From Adineta vaga (taxonomy: Eukaryota > Rotifera), in NCBI GenBank assembly GCA_021613535.1, contig CP075494.1, positions 11,098,001 through 11,162,000 on the forward strand: a stretch of DNA of 64,000 bases. Reading direction: 5' to 3'. Positions 1-11,602 of the stretch are shown here, one piece after another (positions within the stretch are counted from its first letter, which is position 1; each line of letters opens with the position of its first letter). Both the position numbers and the translations under genes were made by a program. Under the pieces are notes generated by a model. The model saw only the letters and a program-made list of their open reading frames with translations, did not search any database and was not told the DNA's origin.

Positions 1-1
1 T

Positions 2-406
2 ATTCATCGTCTTGTACCGATTGTTATGGGAGCACCCGAAAATAATTATAAACGAATTGCACCCAATCAATCTTATATTCACGTAGATAAATTTCCAACA
101 CCGAAAGATCTTGCCGTATATTTACATTACCTTATTAATCATCCGGAAAAATATCTTGAATATCTTAAATGGCGAGAATCTTATGTGATTGATCGAAAGA
201 ATTCACAAGGATGGAACAATATGTTATGCCCTCTTTGTCAAATGGCATATGAACGTCAAATCGATTCGAAAACTCGAATAAATTTTTCAACATGGTATGA
301 ACCAAAACTTGAATGTCATTCGGATGATGTTCAAGTATTCAAACAGTGTAAACAAGTTAATTTAAGAGACTGGATGGCTTGGATATATGGTAGAAAGTGT
401 CCGTGA
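2..406 (+). CDS. Alpha-1,3-fucosyltransferase-like protein (GT10), C-terminal part
   Basis: The reading frame is open from base 2, so the gene starts before the window; 134 codons and a stop are visible. The visible part matches the end of the GT10 fucosyltransferase catalytic domain: a VPIVMGAPENNY stretch, then an APNQSYIHVDKF stretch (the family usually has PP-SYI-V-DF, part of the GDP-fucose site), then a helix and a YLKWR segment. Late cysteines (CPLCQM, ECHSD, FKQCKQ) fit the disulphide-bonded C-terminus of these Golgi enzymes. Members move fucose from GDP-fucose to N-acetylglucosamine of glycans in the Golgi lumen. The N-terminal membrane anchor is outside the window. It converges with the next gene, with 189 bp between the stops. 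The family call is firm; the acceptor sugar cannot be told. Confidence 0.85.
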   Translation: MHRLVPIVMGAPENNYKRIAPNQSYIHVDKFPTPKDLAVYLHYLINHPEKYLEYLKWRESYVIDRKNSQGWNNMLCPLCQMAYERQIDSKTRINFSTWYEPKLECHSDDVQVFKQCKQVNLRDWMAWIYGRKCP

Positions 407-595
407 ATAAATTTTTTTTTAATGATTTTTTCTTGAAAAGAATAAGTCGTACATATGTGGCTTTACTGTGTATTATATAATTTTGTTTTATATGAAATAA
501 ATATTTGAAAAGAAGATCAAAGAATATTTTCAGTGAATGAACTTTATTTCTTCTTTGTATAAAAGATATTTGAAATGTTATAGTGGAAAACTTGA

Positions 596-1030
596 TCATA
601 ATGAAATATGCGGATCATCTACTACAATTGGTTTCAAATCAGGAGAAATAAAGGAACGTTTTGCATCAGTTGAAAACATTAAGCCTGGTGAATAATATTC
701 TTTCCATAAAGACGAATTCAGTAGATTGGAATTTTGAACAAGAAAAATATTCGAATCTGATACAGATGAATCACATTTTTGTGTTGCATTCCAAACTAAT
801 GTTGTCCATAATTGAGTCATAGTTTCATGAAAACCGACAGTTAATTTCGATGCATGAATTCCATTAAAATGTTGTATACCTTGACGAATTTTTGCTAAAG
901 CTTCATCAAAATTTCTTGATGATTTACATACTAAATATGCCATACGAATATGAGCTGCATGTGTCCATTGTTCAAATGGTAAAACACCAGTTTGAAAATC
1001 ATCTAAAAACTGTATATCAGCATCCATCAT
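596..1030 (-). CDS. Conserved small protein of a mainly bacterial type, function unknown
   Basis: A single exon of 144 codons. The N-terminus carries a WTHAAHIRMAY segment followed by an amphipathic helix with IRQGIQHFN, then GFHETMTQLW. From memory, this order (WTHxAHxRxA, a helix with GIxxFN, a YHET-type motif) resembles an uncharacterised bacterial family of about 150 residues; the shared His residues could bind a metal or be structural. No signal peptide or membrane segment is seen. There is no intron, unlike nearly every other gene in the window, which fits a transferred gene but does not prove it. Adjacent ATGs at the 5' end leave the start uncertain by one codon. Function is unknown. 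Confidence 0.7.
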   Translation of the reverse strand: MMDADIQFLDDFQTGVLPFEQWTHAAHIRMAYLVCKSSRNFDEALAKIRQGIQHFNGIHASKLTVGFHETMTQLWTTLVWNATQKCDSSVSDSNIFLVQNSNLLNSSLWKEYYSPGLMFSTDAKRSFISPDLKPIVVDDPHISL

Positions 1031-1729
1031 TCAATTCTCTAGATACAAAAATAAAACATCAATAATTTACTTATCTTTCGTACAAAACATTTCATAATGA
1101 TAATAGTAGATAAAAATTTGAAGATTGCGTTATTTAACCGCTAAATGACACAGCAATCTTTTCAAAATTTCTTCTTATCGTAAAACTTCCAAAACAAACT
1201 ATAACACCTTTACGGTTTCTAATTAAATCGTATTCGTCGATCTTTTTTCTTATTTGAATTTGTTAATATTATGTTCGTCTATTTCTAGCTCAATTTGTTA
1301 TCATGACATTATATTGAAAGAAAAGAAAAGAAAAATCTGTTGTTAATGTAAATGAAAACTATTTCGAACATTTATTTCAAATAGAATGTGATTTTAAGGA
1401 GTAAAATAATACATATGAATGACAAAGAGAAAGATAAGTGTGTGTAAAATTGACTATATTTCTTTCCCTTTCTTGGCACTTAGCAGCTAATTCCATTCAC
1501 TAAAGTAGGGTCGATATATCAATAGATAGATTTGTTTGGGTTTTTTTTTCTTTTTTTCATATTTTTCAATAAATAAAATCAACCATATACAATACGTTCA
1601 TGTTTATCACATACAAAATGATCTTGATAATAACTGTTCGAATAGTCGAAACGTTGAATAAAAGGTTTTAATTTATCTATTTAAAACTCATATATCTCCT
1701 CAAAGCCGTTGTTGTCGAGCTGATTTTAT
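1031..1729. other. Intergenic, nothing recognised
   Basis: AT-rich sequence between the 5' end of the small conserved gene and the 3' end of the GGPP synthase gene. It holds short A/T runs and AATAAA-like words (for example near 1569) but no coding exon or repeat that I could support. Confidence 0.6.
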
Positions 1730-2863
1730 TTAAATCTTTGTTCTTGAATCAATTATTCCATTTCCATTCTTTTCATTATGAAAAATTTTCATGAGATCTT
1801 GAATGATACTTTCCAAATAACTATTTCCACCCAGTACATCAATTTCATCATAAATTTGTTTGGCTAAATCATCACAAACTTGTCGTGTATAGTCGAGTGA
1901 ACCAAATTCATGTAATAATCGTACACAATAACGTTTTAATTCCACATCTTCTGTACGTTGTTTAAGTATATGAATAATTCGCGTATCTGTTTCACGTGTA
2001 TTTATAGCATGTAAAATTGGAAATGAAAATTTTCCTTCAGTTAAATCTTCACAATAAGATTTATTATTTGCATATTCTTTTGAGATTAAATTACAATAAT
2101 CATCACGTATTTGAAATAATAATGATAATAATTGACATAATTTATTGAAATTATATGTATGACGTATTTCTATTGGTGCAAATAATTGCATTAGACGAAC
2201 ACCTAAATTAAATAGGCCACCACATTTTTTTATAACCATTTGTCGATATTCATCTTCCGATGGAGAAACAAAATTATCACGCCACCATATTTCCATTCCT
2301 TGTCCATGATGTAATTCTAACATTTGATCTAAAGAATGAAAGTAAATAGTTTTTTGAGGAATAAAATCTAAATTTGAAAAGACAAACCGACAAAAATTTG
2401 TGTCACATCAGTATGTTGTAAAGTGAAAGCTTTTTGCATAGCTAAGAAGTAGATGTAATTTGCAGCATTAATTGTTAATGGAATGCCATAGATGTTATGA
2501 GCAACGGGTACACCTCGACGTAATTTGGAATTATCTTGAATATCATCGATAAGTAATGAAGCATTATGAAGCATTTCAACGAGATCTTCGATGACAGTGA
2601 GTTTATCATCAGGTATATTCAACCAAAGATTGAATGCCTAGAAAAAAAGAGAGAGACGTAAAAAATAAAGTCGATCGAAGAATTGATGATTTTACTTTGA
2701 TTAATTTTGGTCGAATTTGTTTCCCAGGTATGGTGCGTATGTATTCATAAGGTTCAAGAAGAATCTTAAATAAAAATTTCAAAGAAAAATATGAAAGTGA
2801 TATGAAAATAATTACTTTATTTTCTGCATCAGGATCTGCAGTTACTTGTTTATCATTTTCCAT
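1730..2863 (-). CDS. GGPS1: Geranylgeranyl diphosphate synthase
   Basis: Four exons join in frame: 2816-2863, 2696-2764, 2388-2637 and 1730-2328, giving 321 residues (human GGPS1 has 300). The enzyme makes C20 geranylgeranyl diphosphate from farnesyl and isopentenyl diphosphates for protein prenylation and isoprenoid synthesis, usually in the cytosol. Visible motifs are PGKQIRPKL (diphosphate-binding), the first Asp-rich motif DDIQD at about residues 70-74, [26 protein letters not shown], and the second Asp motif in FQIRDDYCN at about 198-199, followed by [15 protein letters not shown]. These follow the animal enzyme closely. Introns are 50-60 bp with GT-AG ends. All catalytic parts are present, so it should be active. 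Confidence 0.95.
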
Positions 2864-3710
2864 GTTTAACTAGTAATATCTAGAAAATATGAAGTACTTC
2901 GTATATTCTGTAGTAGTAAAAGAAACAAGATAGTAGGATATTCAAAATAAATGCTAAATAGTAATACATATCATTGACAATGAAAGATGAAAGACAACAA
3001 CATATGGACATAATATTTCTGTTTCGAACAATGGCATGTAACTGTACACAAAAAAACAAAAAGTAATAGAGATGATTTGTTTGCTTTTCTCTCGATAATA
3101 AGCTTAGAAAAAAAGGAAAAGAACGGACGAGGTTCGTTTGTCAGAATGGATCTAAACTTGTCTTTCTACTGAGACATCACGTTTGCTATCATATGATCAA
3201 ATCTTTCTAGAAAGACTAGTAATTAAATAATTGATCGATCGAACGTGGAGATAATTATGCTTATGATTGTCTTCGAAAGATCACTTAAAGACGAAGGAGA
3301 AGTGCATGAATATATATTTCTTTCACAATGTCCTATAGACAAGAGGAATGGAAATGGGACGATTTGTTCGTAGAATTGTATCATTTGATAATGAATGAGT
3401 ATCTCGCAAGACAGAGAACAAGTTAATGACACTACCACCATATAAGAACGAAAGAAAGAAGGACAAACGATGTTCTAACTTCATTACTGTCTATCATGGC
3501 CATTATGCACTAGTGGGTTATTCATCGATCAGGGTCATACATACAAATTTCATGGTCAGTATGTATATATATATGTAATATTGAACATGTGTTTTTTACA
3601 AAACGTTTCCTATCTTATTCAAAACTAAAAACAAGCAAAAACGAAACAGATGAAATACACTCACAACAAAGAAAACTTTCTATGGCTGGTATAATTACTA
3701 TATCATATTT
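2864..3710. other. Intergenic, nothing recognised
   Basis: About 850 bp between the start of the GGPP synthase gene and the stop of choline kinase. A short open frame on the minus strand (3223-3441) shows no family likeness. It may hold the GGPP synthase promoter, but no element could be identified. Confidence 0.5.
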
Positions 3711-6036
3711 TTAACTAGATATTTGTTCAGTATCTAGTTTAATATATGAAGAATGAAATGGATTTTTCGTTGATTGAAGTAATTCTTCACTAAATGTTGG
3801 TGGCATTTCATTAGCACCAACTAATCTATCACGTGTTAAATAGTATGCAGTCAAACGAGTACGTGCATATTCCTAGAAAATGATATGAAAAATTCATTTT
3901 TGACCTTTTATTATTCATACCATATAACCAAATTTGATTGCAGTTGATGTTGCCATATGAATAGCCCATAATGTCCAGAAAAAATGTGAAGCTAATGTAT
4001 AATAATTTGCTTCTTTCATTATTTCATTAATTAATTCATCTCGATTGGAATTTTTCGATGAATCATTTGTACAAGGAACAGATTGATCTTGTGAAGCAAG
4101 TATTGCATCAACATATGCAGAAAGAAAATTGTGCTAAATAAAAAGAATATTTCATTGTAGAAGTTTTCAAGGTTAAACGATAATTTGAACTCAGCGGGAT
4201 GTTCACATATATTCGAATAACTTTAATAATAGTACCGATTACTTCATCGAAATTATATGCTTTTCAATTAATTTAGTTATTCGAAGGTCAATCGCACGGA
4301 TAAGAAGGCAAATCTTACTTGTTGTTCTTTATTTGGATAATGAGAAAAGTTAACTTTAAAATGAGGCCATTCTTTTGATGATATATAATCAAACATGAAT
4401 TCACAAAAATGATTTCCAATATCATATCCACTAGTAGAGAGAGAGAGAAAGAGATTTTTGTTGATTCTATTTCTAATCCAATGTTATTTTACCGATAATT
4501 ATAGGAACAATATTCAAAATCGATAACAGTGAAATTATTCAGATCAGATTTTAATCGAAGAATATTTCCTGCTTGAAAATCATTATGACATAATCGAATG
4601 GGACTATCAATTGTTGCTAAGATTTTCCTGAGAAAAAAATAAAAAGAGATGAAAAATGAAAGAATAGATCAAATTTACTTTAATTCTTCAAATTCTTCAG
4701 CAAATTTACATACAGATTGAAGTTCTTGATAGATGTGACGATCTTCTTCGATTTCAAATTTATGTAAATCTGTTGGTAAACTTGAAAGATATCTAAAAGA
4801 ATATCATTGTGAGAAAAAACAACAACGAATATATCGAAAACAAACTGTTCAATTGTATGATATAACCAAGTTGGTTCTTTAACTAATGGCATATCAAGTT
4901 GATGAAGGTCACCAAGTAATCGACCAGCTTTTTGTGAGATTTCTCGATCACGAACTTCTGCGACAAGTAATGCTTCAGCCTAAATTTAAAGCTTTTATAC
5001 GATAAAATGCTCTAAATAAACTAGCCGACTCTAGATTATGATTTAAGATTAGAACGATCGTCGATATTCATTATCAAAACAAATCGAATCACGTCAAAAC
5101 GATTTGACCTTTTCGTTTTTCTAGGACACGATGTCTTGACAGTAATCGATATTCATTGATTTTTTTCGACAGGTCGAATGTCATTCGAAACATCGCATGT
5201 TTACGATATTTAATAAATAAATAAGTAGATAAAATTCCAAAGTATCATATCACTTACATCAACAAATTCTTCTAATCGTCCTTCAGGAAATATTCCATGT
5301 ACATGAGGTCCAATTTTTCTATCTGATAATAATGTACACACGACACTATCGATCAAAAGAGTACCACGATGTTTTTGATGTGCTTCACCATAAATTCTTG
5401 AAATTTTATTAATAATCATCGAAGAATTCTTTGTCAGAAATCAATTACCTCAATAATACTTTTCGTGGTTCAGAATTTTGAGATTCTACATCATCAGGTA
5501 ACGAACAACAATAAAGATAATTCGATAGACCACCACTAAATATCATTAGAAACAAATTCATTGTATAGCAAGAGGAAGTTAAATATACATACGAAATTCG
5601 TTCTAAATGCATTTGATCGACCGTAATTGATGACCAAGCACCACATAGAAAATTCTGACACCATTCAAGTGCTTGTTCAGGTGTTACTATTTCTAGTGGC
5701 ATTGGAGATTTACGCATCAATAATCTATTCAAATATCGAAATCCTTCGAATATGATGACATTTTCTTTAGAAAATAAACTATTCTAGACAAAGACCTTAA
5801 GAAATCTATTTTCATTAGTCGTCTCATTCTCCACGAAGATAAACATCATCAATCAAATGATTCTTTTCTCCTTGTAAATAATCGATGATATTTCTATAGA
5901 TCTAAACCTTGAAGAAACTTATCTATATCATTTGATATTCATATTCAAAGATAAATCATACATTTCAACGTTCTTACCTTTTGACTGGATCAGCCATTTT
6001 ATGAATTGAACTTCGGATTTTATCAGTTAATGACAT
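3711..6036 (-). CDS. CHK: Choline/ethanolamine kinase
   Basis: Ten exons join in phase: 5978-6036, 5593-5724, 5449-5535, 5258-5396, 4846-4979, 4679-4792, 4493-4627, 4319-4430, 3921-4133 and 3711-3872, giving 428 residues. The enzyme phosphorylates choline or ethanolamine with ATP, the first step of the Kennedy pathway for phosphatidylcholine and phosphatidylethanolamine. Landmarks are ISGGLSNYLYCCSLP (ATP-binding loop), RKVLLRIYGEA, the Brenner-type motif LCHNDFQAGNIL with its catalytic Asp, and VIDFEYCSYNYRGYDIGNH with the metal-binding Asp, all as in animal kinases. The start is the first in-frame ATG of exon 1; a second Met 14 codons on is possible. The first intron (about 250 bp) and the fourth (about 280 bp) are longer than the rest. 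It is divergent from IFT52. Confidence 0.95.
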
Positions 6037-6434
6037 AATACAATAGATAATACAGATCTATAGAAAAATATATGAATAAATAAATATTCTATTCACTCAA
6101 GTACAATAAACAATTCATTTTTACGAAGCTTGACTTTCAAGAAAGAGAAAAACCATTGTATGATTTCTATTTCATAACGAGAATATTAATCTAATATTTC
6201 CCAGTAAAATAAGCGAAGAATTCTGACTAAAATATAATGCATATTTCAATGAATCACTCTGCCACCTGCATCGTGTCCGTTATGACTCATCTTTTCGTTT
6301 TTTCTTTTCCTATTTATCATTCCATTCATAAAGGACGTTGCTAAGTAACATTTAATGAATCAACATGGTTGAGATATGGAAGTTATACATTCACATCCTG
6401 TAATCAATTTACGTTAAACAACAAGAACAACAAA
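6037..6434. promoter_or_regulatory. Shared upstream region of choline kinase and IFT52
   Basis: The two genes start 398 bp apart on opposite strands, so both promoters must fall in or near this stretch. It is AT-rich with no obvious TATA pair or repeat. The assignment rests only on gene layout. Confidence 0.4.
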
Positions 6435-8478
6435 ATGTCTCCGACAGAAGTACAGATAAATTTCATCAATAGACTTGAAAATACATCGTTTTGCTTTCGA
6501 AATTTTAGAATGGTGATGAAAGAGGAAAACAAGCAAATAATGGTAATAATAATATACTTTTTGATCAATCAAAAAATGAACAAATATCCTTAACAAGTGG
6601 CTTTAAAAAGTTACAAATGCATTTAAAAAATTGGAAATTATCAAAGTAATTCATTAGATTGATTGATTTTTATTTCGTTTCATTTATTTCATTTCATAGT
6701 CATCGAGAAGAAATCACTGCCGAACGTTTAACACCATTTCGTGTATTTATGATTGCTAATCCGAGGGAAAAATTTACACCACAAGAAGTAAATTATTCAA
6801 TTTTAGAAATAAATAAAACATACTTTTCTCATATTAGTATGATTCAATGAAACGATATGTTGACAATGGCGGAAGTATATTACTAACATTAAATGAAGGT
6901 GGAGAATCTCGACAGAATACAAATGTGAATACATTTCTAAAAACTTATGGAATTGAAGTGAATGATGGTAATTCGTTTTTCATTTTCTTTCAATATTGAT
7001 TCATCTCAACTTCTAGATAGTGTTATTCGTGCTGCCTATTATAAATATTTTTATCCAAAAGAAGCTTTAGTTCTTGATGGTGTATTGAATCGAGCTGTAG
7101 CAGAAAATGCACATTTAATTGCTGCAGCTGCACCACCATCAAAAAATAAAAAGAGTCAAAATGCAGTTGTCGTTGATAAATCATTACGTGCTCAAGTTGC
7201 ACGGTAAGTTGTTACATTAGATCTACAAAACATTAATCGTTGTTATTTTGTAGTTCATTGGAATTTGTTTATCCATTTGGTGCATCCTTGAATGTTCAAC
7301 CACCATCTGTACCTGTTCTATCAACTGGTACAACATGTTTACCAACACAAAGAGCTATTTGTGCTTTTTATACGTCACCATCAAAAGTTTGTTAATGAAA
7401 AGGAAATTGTTGAGAAAAGTTTTTCTTTTTATTGTTAGAATGGAGGTCGATTATGTGTATGTGGTTCGACAATGATATTTCATGATAATTATTTGGAAAA
7501 AGAACAAAATCGACGATTATTAGTAAGTTATTTGATTTAGAATTTTTGGAAAAGAAAATGAATTTTTGAAATATTTTTAAAAGGATGTTGTGATAGAATT
7601 TCTAACAAATCAATCATTTCGTTTGAATGAAATCGATGCTGAAGTACCTGATGTAAGTATTAGAACTAATTTCCTATAACATTCATTCTGGACGATCTAA
7701 CATGCAAGTAGGATAAATATAATCATTTTCTGTACTTTCTATTCAATAGATATCGGATGAAATGTTATCACCAGATTTAATCGCAATGTCTGAAATGTTA
7801 AAATGTAGTTTACATGATGTGGAAGAATTACCTAAAGATGTCCGAAAATTACTCGATACTCAATTGTATAATTTAGATTTAACACTTATACCAAAAATGA
7901 TTCGGTAAGAAAAAAAGTCAATAGGAGTAACATGAACTGTGTCTGTTGTCTAATCAATCTTCTAGTGCTTATGAAGAATTGCAAATGAAACATGAACCAT
8001 TAACATTAATCAAACCTCAATTTGAAGTTCCAATGCCACCATTAAAACCAGCTGTTTATCCACCAATATTTCGTGATTGTGAACCACCATCATTGGAATT
8101 ATTTGATCTTGAAGATTATTTTGCTTCGGAAACATCACGTTTAAATCAATTAACAAATAAATGTTCAGAACAAGATCTAGATCTATTTATTAAAGAATTC
8201 GGTAGTATTGCTGGTATATCAAGTCGTATGCCAGCAGATCAACGTGGTGCAAAACAAATTCTTGAATTTGTTGTTACACAATTATTTGAATTTAAACGAA
8301 CATTTCAACCAGGAGTAAGACGATGTTCGGAGAAAAACAAACAGAATAATCGGAGAATTTTCTTATTTAGATGGATGATGATTATTTGGGTGGTCATAGT
8401 TCATTTAATCCAGGTCGATATACATTCGGAATGGGAGGTGACACAGCTTCGAATTTTGATCGTCTTATTGTCGATTGA
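6435..8478 (+). CDS. IFT52: Intraflagellar transport protein 52
   Basis: Eleven exons: 6435-6449, 6509-6645, 6700-6787, 6838-6967, 7017-7203, 7254-7386, 7439-7522, 7584-7652, 7750-7904, 7966-8314 and 8371-8478, giving 484 residues (human 437). IFT52 is a core IFT-B subunit needed to build cilia. The order matches the family: NPREKFTPQE, NEGGESRQNTN and YGIEVND in the N-terminal GIFT domain, YYKYFYPKEALVLDGVLNR, FVYPFGASLNVQ, IDAEVPDISDEM, then KHEPLTLIKPQFEVP-P-LKPAVYPP and LELFDLED with the C-terminal LTNKCSEQDLD. A poly-Asn patch lies near the N-terminus. The 61 bp first intron after five codons is inferred from the frame change and splice sites. Introns are 45-100 bp. It indicates a ciliated organism. 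Confidence 0.95.
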
Positions 8479-9506
8479 TGATTATCGTATTCGTTTTCAT
8501 GTATTTAAAAAATAAAATGAAAAATTTTCGTTTTTATTCTTCATGCTATGCTCAATTTTATATTCTCTCGCTTGAATAATTAATTCCAATTTAAGCTCTA
8601 AATAAGCCAAAGAGAAAGAACACGATGAAAATTTTTTATATGTATTTATTGTGAATGAAAGTTAGATCATATATTGTATGACAAAATTATACGAATTAAT
8701 GATATCCTTTCTTCGTAAATTCGATCTGCATCTTTGTTCACAATTATTTTGATTGCATTTATCAGTAATACTAATAACGTTGAATATATACGTGTAATAT
8801 GCTAATTTATCTATTAATAATCTGTCTAGAAATATCATCATTCAATAGACTCGGTATGATAGATTGAAAGTCAATTAATTTCTAAAATCCATATATATTG
8901 CGAGAAAAATTTTCTCTCTTCAATGAAAGTAGATAGACTATTTGAATTATATTCTATCTCCTATTCATTTACAAATTAACTTCATTCTTTGGTTTTCTTT
9001 CACTTCATAAGAAAATATCAAATTAAGCACGATTGATTACTAAATTTAGTTAGTTTATATTCGTTTTCTGTAAAAGAATATATATGTGACATGTTGCTCT
9101 TTTATATTCTTCAATGGTATTATTTGAAAGAAGGGATTAGAGTTTTAGAAATTCTGTTTTAATTAAAACTATTACGCCGTTCCTCATATTCGCGTATGTC
9201 ACTATAATCAATATGTTTTTCTCTTACTATTAAAAACCAGCGTGTCGAGAAACTAGTACATTCTTGCCTACAATTTTGATTTGTTTTGAATACTAAGACT
9301 ATTAAATTTGATTTCATGAGTTTATGTTTGCATATTCTGTAATACTTTAAGTTTTTGATAAAAGTCATATGTAAATCATCAAAATATGTTTTATATCAAG
9401 TAATAATGTAGATTGAATTGACATTATTTATGCAAGAAAGATTTATAAATTGTATGTGAGAATGAAATAGATTTAGTTTTAGTTCATATATAATATGTAT
9501 GAAGAA
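8479..9506. other. Intergenic between convergent genes, nothing recognised
   Basis: About 1 kb of strongly AT-rich DNA between the IFT52 stop and the LITAF-domain stop. An AATAAA word near 8511 may serve IFT52 polyadenylation. Short open frames here (for example 9159-9368, minus) show no family likeness. Confidence 0.5.
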
Positions 9507-9980
9507 CTAAAGCGGACGATATTCGCCAATAAAAGCATTACAATTGGGACAATAATGTTGAATATTTTGTAAATCTGATATACAAAATGGAATAAGACAA
9601 CAACCGAGCCAACAACCAAATATAACCAAAAAAAGACATAAAAGCCATGCTAATAATCCACTTGACTGTTCAACACGCGTAATAATTAATGAGTGACAGT
9701 TTGGGCAAGAACATTGAACAGGATTTTTAGCAAATGCTGTTAAAGGAACACCTTGCACTGCATAAGCAATCGGAGCAGCGTGTTGTTTCGGAGCAGCTGC
9801 AGTGTAATCTTGTGTTGGTACAGCATATGTAGCTGCTCTTTCACCAGGAACATAATAAACAGATTTATCTACTACTTCCACTAAACAACAGCAAAAGTCA
9901 TCGTTTTTGTTTTATTAATACAAATATAACTACTTACTATATGGTGGTGGAGGTGGAGCTGATTCAAAATTTTCATCCAT
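9507..9980 (-). CDS. LITAF-domain membrane-associated protein
   Basis: Two exons, 9938-9980 and 9507-9880, give 138 residues. The N-terminus is proline-rich with a run of Pro and a PPPPPY motif (a possible WW-domain ligand), followed by an Ala/Tyr/Gln-rich linker. The C-terminal half is a LITAF domain: CSCPNC, a hydrophobic stretch of about 22 residues (LLAWLLCLFLVIFGCWLGCC) and then HYCPNCNAFIG. In this family the two CxxC halves form one zinc site and the hydrophobic part inserts into the cytosolic face of late endosomal or lysosomal membranes. The closest groups are LITAF and CDIP1. The 57 bp intron completes a Met codon at the join. Specific function is unknown. Confidence 0.9.
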
Positions 9981-11602
9981 TTTTTGTTTATTTCAAATTT
10001 TATAAGAATCTAAAATAGTAGAGAACACATACGTAGATAGAATATATTAATAGAGAAAAAGCAAACGCATAATGAATCAGAAAAATATATGCAGTGATTT
10101 TCAACGCTTTACAAAAAACTCAATCGAGTAAATGGTATTCAAAATGAAGAACAAAAGAAATGCTTTAGATTCCAGTGAAGAAAAATGGATGAAACTCACT
10201 AAACTAAACTAATATATGCATACTGTATGGGATCGGATTAATTCTTGTCAACAACCAATTTGACGATGATTAATGTACTTTGAGAAATAGTATAAGATTC
10301 GTAAGTTGATATATGAGTTGAAATAATACGAAATTATATTCTGTCGATTTTTTTATTATTCTATAAAATAATATCAAATGTTTTATGAGCCTCTTACTTT
10401 GTTTTCACTTGATGAAGACTATTAGCGATATATAGTAATGACATTTATAAATGACTATTGATCTCTTCTGCTGAGTTCCTACGCTAGCACTTCCTATTTT
10501 CACAATTATACTGTGAGCTCCTCTTAGTTTTCTTGTTCGACGGAACATATCGACTGAGCGTAAAGAATTTTTTTTCTTTCTTCGTCTTTTTGCATAAGAG
10601 AAAACGAATAGTTTGTTTTTCTCTTCCTTCATTCTCCTGCTATGGTATGTCTCGTATTTCTTCGTATAAGTGCCTAAGAAGAAAAGATTGATCAACAATA
10701 CTGCACACTACTGACATCTTTATTGAAAAATAAATTTGCAATATTATTCTTTTCATTGTTCTTCTAGTTTATCTAATTTTTTTATTCATTTTCAAACAGA
10801 TTTCCTTCAATATTAATGTAAATTCATAATTGTTCTTTTTTCCTCTATTCGGAACATTACTAATGGTTGTTGTGCGATTATAAAACAAGACTACTCATTG
10901 TATTTATAGTCGTCATTATAACACGTAAGATATATACCTACGAACGAAGGGCAATAAACGACCTTCACATTATATTTAGATCTTCTATAAAAGAGTAGAC
11001 TATTCATTTAGTTTTCTTTTGTTTTTATTTAATTGAAAGAGCGGCAGGGTTGTTAAGACTGAATTTTCTTTTCACATATCTTCATTTTCTTTTTCTATTT
11101 TTCATCATTACATAATACTGATGCAATTTTTTTCCATGTACGTCATATGATGTTTACGCCTACCTTGTTTTTCTCTTATAAGTATATCCACCTTACATCA
11201 GCTATTTTATTTTTCAGATATTTGACTTTTTCATCTTATACGTGCAAAGCAGTTAACAACTGAACGCCATTTGAAAGTTTAGTTTCTTTATGAAGTTGTC
11301 GATACGAAGTAAGACTTTCATTATTAATAAAATGAAATTTCGAAAACTTTTGATTTTCATATTAGATATACAACCAGTTGCCCACGGCCAAATTAGTCAT
11401 TATAGACGCACAGGACAACCCAACGTTGTTCAAAATTCTATGTTGAATGCTTCATGCCCATCTGGCAACTATTCGACAATATCGTCTTTCGCTAGACAGA
11501 AACGCTCAAGTTCATCACGATACAAAAAATATCGCCAAAATCTAGTATTCCTACATCCCTTTCAAAACTATTCTTCACAAATCAATATATCAAATAATTC
11601 TA
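9981..11602. other. Long intergenic stretch upstream of eIF5 copy 1
   Basis: About 1.6 kb without a supported gene. The last 240 bases (about 11360-11600) are less AT-rich and stay open on the + strand (11290-11619), but the predicted peptide is low complexity and resembles no family. It could be 5' untranslated sequence of eIF5. An open frame at 10405-10698 (minus) is Arg/Lys-rich and looks like chance. Confidence 0.45.

Noticed and set aside
3223-3441. Minus-strand open frame of 72 codons
   Set aside because: No family likeness, no plausible splice partners, and it lies in an AT-rich gap; most likely chance.
10405-10698. Minus-strand open frame of 97 codons
   Set aside because: Composition is dominated by Lys, Arg and Phe, with no motif or partner exon.
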